A stretch of DNA of 64,000 nt from Fervidobacterium_A thailandense (lineage in GTDB: Bacteria; Thermotogota; Thermotogae; Thermotogales; Fervidobacteriaceae). The notes under the pieces are model-generated. The model was given only the letters and a program-made list of their open reading frames with translations. It did no database searches and had not been told where the DNA came from. The DNA lies in the NCBI RefSeq assembly GCF_041505935.1, contig NZ_CP140110.1. One strand, given 5' to 3'. This document shows, piece by piece, positions 60,489 through 64,000 of the stretch (position 1 is the stretch's first letter; every line of letters starts with the position of its first letter). The position numbers and the translations under genes were made by a program.

Positions 60489-62073
60489 CGGGTACGTTGA
60501 CGAACCTGCCGTCCTCGGAGTTCCACCTTACATTAGCACCTACGTTCGTTACGTTGCTGGTGCGTTTCTCTTGCGCGGTTACTCCGTCGATTACTTTACA
60601 ATAGACCAAGTACGTACCAACGACCTTTGGAACGCGTTCTCAGGTTACGACGTTCTTGTCGTTGTCGGTGGAGTCACCGTACCAGGTAGGTACGTCGGAG
60701 GAACTCCAGTATCTCCCCAAGAAGTTCAAAAGCTTTTCGAACTAAACCGCAAACCCTATAGAATAATCGTTGGAGCAATCGGCCGTGCGCACGCTGGTAG
60801 AGGTGGTAGTGTTGCAAAATCTTTCACCGATAAAGTGGAGTTTGAGGAATTCGTTGAAAATATACCACTTTGGTTCGATGAAAACGATTACTTTTCATCA
60901 CTTCGTGCAATTTCACTGGCCGGTGCCGAGATTGTAAAACAGCACCCACGTTTTCCAAACGTGATCTGTGAGTTGGAAGTCTCGTTGGGGTGCGAGCGAA
61001 GGACATTTTGTACATTCTGCACCGAACCGATCCTACATCCGCGGTTTTTTTCAAGGCCGGTCAAAGATATTGTCGACGAGGTTAACGCTCTGTACAAAGT
61101 AGGGGTACGAGCTTTTAGACTTGGTAGAAGCGCGAACATCATTGCTTACGGTAGTGACTGGAACGGCGGAATTCCGAACGTAACTGCGTTGGAAGAGCTG
61201 TACACCGGTATCCGGGAGAGCTGTCCTGAGCTCCACGTTCTTCACACGGACAACGCCAACCCTGTCTACATCGCAAAACATCTGGAACTTTCAGCCAGAA
61301 TAATCGAGACCATAGTTAAGCACAACACATCCGGTGATATTCTGTCCTTCGGAGTTGAGAGTTTCGATGAAACGGTACGAAAGAAAAACAACATTGACGG
61401 TGGTGTTTCTGAGGTAGATCTCGCGGTAAAAATTGTCAACGAGATCGGAAGCGTACGTGACAAGGACGGGGTTCCAAAACTTTTGCCCGGGATAAACCTG
61501 ATATTCGGGCTTTTCGGGGAAACGAAAAAGACCTACGAAACCAACTACCAAAAACTCCTTGAGTACCTGAATATGGGACTTTTACTCCGAAGAATTAACC
61601 TGCGCCAGATTATGATCTTCCCCGGTACCCCACTTTACTACCTTGCCCAGAGGAAGACCATCAAAGTTGAGAAACGACTCTTTGAGCACTACAAACACCT
61701 TATCAGAACTAACGTGGACAATCCGATGCTGAAAAGGGTGTTTCCAATAGGCACGGTTATCAGAAACGTTATACCTGAGTACAGAGAGGGAAGAATTACC
61801 TTTGGGAGACCACTTGGCACCTACCCAATTCTTGTTGGGGTACCTGCGAACTTTGAAAAACCGGTGGATGTTGTGATAGTCGATCACGGCCAGCGCTCGG
61901 TAACGGCAGTCAGAAAGGCACCTCTCGAAGAATTGACGCTCGAAGAATTAGAAAGCATCCCTGGCATTGGAAAAAAGAATGCATTGAGGATCAAAATGAA
62001 AGATTTCTCGGCACTCTCGGATTCGACAAAGGAATTTATCAATAAATTTTTTCTTCCGCCAAGTGTGCGCTAG
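60469..62073 (+). CDS. Radical SAM protein with C-terminal helix-hairpin-helix (COG1031-like)
   Basis: A 534-residue radical SAM enzyme. An N-terminal B12-binding-like Rossmann region is at about 1-120. The cluster cysteines are Cys175, Cys181 and Cys184 (C-x5-C-x2-C in SLGCERRTFCTFCTEP), wider than the usual C-x3-C-x2-C. A TIM-barrel core follows, and a helix-hairpin-helix is at about 497-512 (LESIPGIGKKNALRIK). The HhH suggests a nucleic-acid substrate, perhaps RNA modification. The reaction is unknown. Relatives are mainly archaeal, to my knowledge. ATG 60469 is inside the previous gene. Confidence 0.82.
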   Translation: MRCAVIDGYVDEPAVLGVPPYISTYVRYVAGAFLLRGYSVDYFTIDQVRTNDLWNAFSGYDVLVVVGGVTVPGRYVGGTPVSPQEVQKLFELNRKPYRIIVGAIGRAHAGRGGSVAKSFTDKVEFEEFVENIPLWFDENDYFSSLRAISLAGAEIVKQHPRFPNVICELEVSLGCERRTFCTFCTEPILHPRFFSRPVKDIVDEVNALYKVGVRAFRLGRSANIIAYGSDWNGGIPNVTALEELYTGIRESCPELHVLHTDNANPVYIAKHLELSARIIETIVKHNTSGDILSFGVESFDETVRKKNNIDGGVSEVDLAVKIVNEIGSVRDKDGVPKLLPGINLIFGLFGETKKTYETNYQKLLEYLNMGLLLRRINLRQIMIFPGTPLYYLAQRKTIKVEKRLFEHYKHLIRTNVDNPMLKRVFPIGTVIRNVIPEYREGRITFGRPLGTYPILVGVPANFEKPVDVVIVDHGQRSVTAVRKAPLEELTLEELESIPGIGKKNALRIKMKDFSALSDSTKEFINKFFLPPSVR

Positions 62074-62112
62074 AATGATAGTATCTGGATAACTTTCAAG
62101 GGGGAAACGGCC

Positions 62113-64000
62113 GTGCGCACCGATTCTTCAACCAACAACACATTTAAGAGCTTCATCTTCTTGTTGGTGATCTTAGTCTTACTTTTCTCGATTGCTTCAA
62201 CGACTACCGCAGAAACGTACAAGGACGTGCCGGAAAACCACTGGGCGTACGAAGCTATCCAAATTTTGTCCCAGCTCGGTATCGTCGTTGGGTTTCCCGA
62301 TGGTACGTTCCGAGGTAACGAATCCGTAACCAGGTACCAGATCGCGGTCCTTTTGTACCGGCTGTACAGCCTTCTTGACAGTCGAATCGAAACCTTAAAA
62401 ACCCACGTTGAATCCTTGGAGCGTAAGTTTAAACTCCCCTCAGCTCCTTCGCAACCCGGTGTGGAGCAATCTATTGCGCAGCTTAAACAAAACTACCAGC
62501 GTTTGGAGTCCGACCAGCGCGAACTGCGTACGATGGTTACAAGCTTGGTAGAAAAACTAAAATCAACCGAGGGAGCACTAAAAGTGATCGAAGACGATCT
62601 TCGAAAGGTCGCACAGGAGTTGAACCAAAGGTACGACAACATGAGAACACAGCTGGAGGAGTTGAGCTCAAAACTTAGAAATTTGAACGAATCGGTTGAG
62701 GTCCAAAGATCAATCATCGGAACTCTAAAGGACGAATTAAGCCTTTTAACGGCAAACCTCGAATCGGTTGAACAGGTAAGGAGCGAGGTTGAAAAGGTTC
62801 TACAACAAATCACGGAATTCAACAAACGTCTGAGAGACATGGAAAGCTCCATAAAAGCTGTTGAGGAGGAAATTCAGCGTGATCGGATAACTGTGGAGGT
62901 TAAGCCCGAAAAACCGGAAGATTTGGAAGAGTACGATCATGGAAAGTTCACGAACGAAATCAAGAAGCTCTGGGAAAAAATAGGCGACTTAAGTGCGAGA
63001 ATCGGCTCGATAGAGTCTTCTCTTGCACATGTTCAACCCGAAAGAACCAACGAAGAGATAGAGCTAATCAAGAAAGAAATTACCACTTTAAAACAAGTTG
63101 TAGAGGTCCTTCTAACGACAAGCCAGTCTGATACTGAAAGTAGGACTTCAGAAACTCCAGGCGTTACCACCGATTTTGGTAGCGTAATTGAGAGTATCAA
63201 AAGGCTCGAAGAGACCGTATCCGAGTTGTTGAAAAGTGCACGCCAACTCGTCACCAGGATCGAAAACGTAGAATCAAGACCACAAACAACGCAGGACCTT
63301 GAATCTTTAAGGTCAAAGTTGCGAGAACTGGAAACGGAGATTCAGAAACGAGCAACCGTGAGCCAGTTCAACTCCTTGAATTTGAGCGTTCAGAAAGTTT
63401 TGAACTTGACATTACCGCTGATGGATGAAGTGGAAAACCTGAAAGCAAGACTCTCGGAGCTAAGAGAGAATCTGTCAGCGTTAGAAAGAAAGCTCAGCGA
63501 AATCCAAATATCCACCCAGCGTGCAGCAGTGGAAAAAATTAGTTCCCTGATACAACAAATTACCAGTTCCCAGGAGGATAAGATTAGTGCGCTAGCCCAA
63601 GCTGTGAAGGAGATGAGGGATGACTTGAACACGTTGAGAAAAGAAATTCAGAACCTTCACTCATCCCTCGAAAAAATCGAAAAATCGCCACTAAAACAGA
63701 TCAGTCCGACGTCAGGTACACTTGACGTGCTCTACAACTTCGAGTCTCTGGAAACTAATCTCAGAGAGATTACTCGAAAATTCGAAGAGCTCGCGGGAAT
63801 TGTTGAAGCAACCGCCCTTGATTGTCAAAACGTCAAGGTTCAATTAACAGAGTACGGTGCGAGAATCGGAACCTTAGAACAAAAATCAATTCAGAACGCA
63901 AATTCGATAGCCGAAGTTATCAAAGCGGTTTCGGAACTCATCACGGAACAAAGGATACTCTTTGAACGGATTTCATCACTCGAGACACGGGTTTCTGGGG
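62113..64000 (+). CDS. SLH-domain coiled-coil outer-envelope protein (Omp-alpha-like), 3' end beyond window
   Basis: At least 629 residues are visible and the frame stays open to the window edge. A signal peptide (about 1-36) is followed by an SLH domain at about 38-90 (YKDVPENHWAYEAIQILSQL, VVGFPDGTFRGNESVTRYQ). The rest is a very long coiled coil with heptads rich in Leu, Glu and Lys. This layout matches Thermotoga Omp-alpha, a rod that spans the periplasm and ties the toga to the cell wall. GTG 62113 follows a G-rich site. It lies 39 bases after the radical SAM gene, probably in one unit. Confidence 0.88.
   Translation, partial: MRTDSSTNNTFKSFIFLLVILVLLFSIASTTTAETYKDVPENHWAYEAIQILSQLGIVVGFPDGTFRGNESVTRYQIAVLLYRLYSLLDSRIETLKTHVESLERKFKLPSAPSQPGVEQSIAQLKQNYQRLESDQRELRTMVTSLVEKLKSTEGALKVIEDDLRKVAQELNQRYDNMRTQLEELSSKLRNLNESVEVQRSIIGTLKDELSLLTANLESVEQVRSEVEKVLQQITEFNKRLRDMESSIKAVEEEIQRDRITVEVKPEKPEDLEEYDHGKFTNEIKKLWEKIGDLSARIGSIESSLAHVQPERTNEEIELIKKEITTLKQVVEVLLTTSQSDTESRTSETPGVTTDFGSVIESIKRLEETVSELLKSARQLVTRIENVESRPQTTQDLESLRSKLRELETEIQKRATVSQFNSLNLSVQKVLNLTLPLMDEVENLKARLSELRENLSALERKLSEIQISTQRAAVEKISSLIQQITSSQEDKISALAQAVKEMRDDLNTLRKEIQNLHSSLEKIEKSPLKQISPTSGTLDVLYNFESLETNLREITRKFEELAGIVEATALDCQNVKVQLTEYGARIGTLEQKSIQNANSIAEVIKAVSELITEQRILFERISSLETRVSG

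Noticed and set aside
1..64000. CRISPR arrays, rRNA genes, prophage or integrase genes, replication origin
   Set aside because: No regularly spaced repeats, rRNA-like sequence, phage structural genes or DnaA-box clusters were seen.

Overview
This window looks like chromosomal DNA of a thermophilic member of the Thermotogota, probably a Fervidobacterium-like species with fairly high GC. The evidence is the content: a FliA/CheD/CheC/PilZ/FlhG/FlhF/FlhA cluster, several methyl-accepting receptors, an archaeal-type phosphoglycerate mutase, a COG1031-type radical SAM enzyme, and at the right edge an SLH plus coiled-coil envelope protein resembling the Omp-alpha 'toga' proteins. The genus is inferred from gene content and was not confirmed by a search. 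Many starts are TTG or GTG behind strong GGAGG sites, and many promoters have an extended -10 (TGnTATAAT).

Layout. At 1-7.0 kb (minus strand) is a tightly overlapping motility operon: flhA, flhF, flhG, two PilZ proteins, cheC, cheD, fliA. At 7.2-7.3 kb a plus-strand promoter and intrinsic terminator bracket a C-rich stretch with no ORF, a possible small RNA. At 7.3-18.7 kb (minus) lie mnmE, a receptor, purine nucleoside phosphorylase, potABC without potD, a small membrane protein, a histidine phosphatase, dusB, nadD, obg and two tRNA genes. At 18.9-29.3 kb (plus) come a secreted PHP phosphoesterase, clpC, radA, degV, an AhpD-like protein and polA.

At 29.3-39.3 kb, mostly on minus, are a second receptor, a secreted phospholipase C-like protein, a secreted esterase, an EVE/YTH-NucS-like nuclease fusion beside a DUF429 protein, and a complete ECF transporter (S, T, A, A). 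A plus-strand EF-hand protein lies among them. At 39.5-43.4 kb (plus) are an HD-GYP protein, tRNA-Ser, rimP, nusA and a Fur-family regulator. At 43.5-54.2 kb (minus) are comEC, apgM, a serine hydrolase, an M29 aminopeptidase, an SPFH/NfeD pair, a second HD-GYP protein, thrS and an HD-domain protein.

At 54.2-55.7 kb an insertion sequence carries a 9-bp target duplication and two internal tandem duplications. It sits between the HD gene and a palindromic divergent promoter that now faces only the PHP gene. From 55.8 kb to the end (plus) run a PHP phosphatase, a UvrD-like helicase, an ECF sigma factor followed by a one-TM protein and an exported LolA/RseB-like protein, a radical SAM enzyme and the SLH protein.

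Themes. Cyclic-di-GMP signalling recurs, with two PilZ effectors in the flagellar operon and two HD-GYP phosphodiesterases elsewhere. Envelope functions cluster at the right end, where a likely envelope-stress sigma unit leads into an outer-envelope protein gene. The best candidates for undescribed biology are the EVE/YTH-nuclease fusion, the C-rich small RNA, and the palindromic promoter separated from one of its genes by the insertion sequence.
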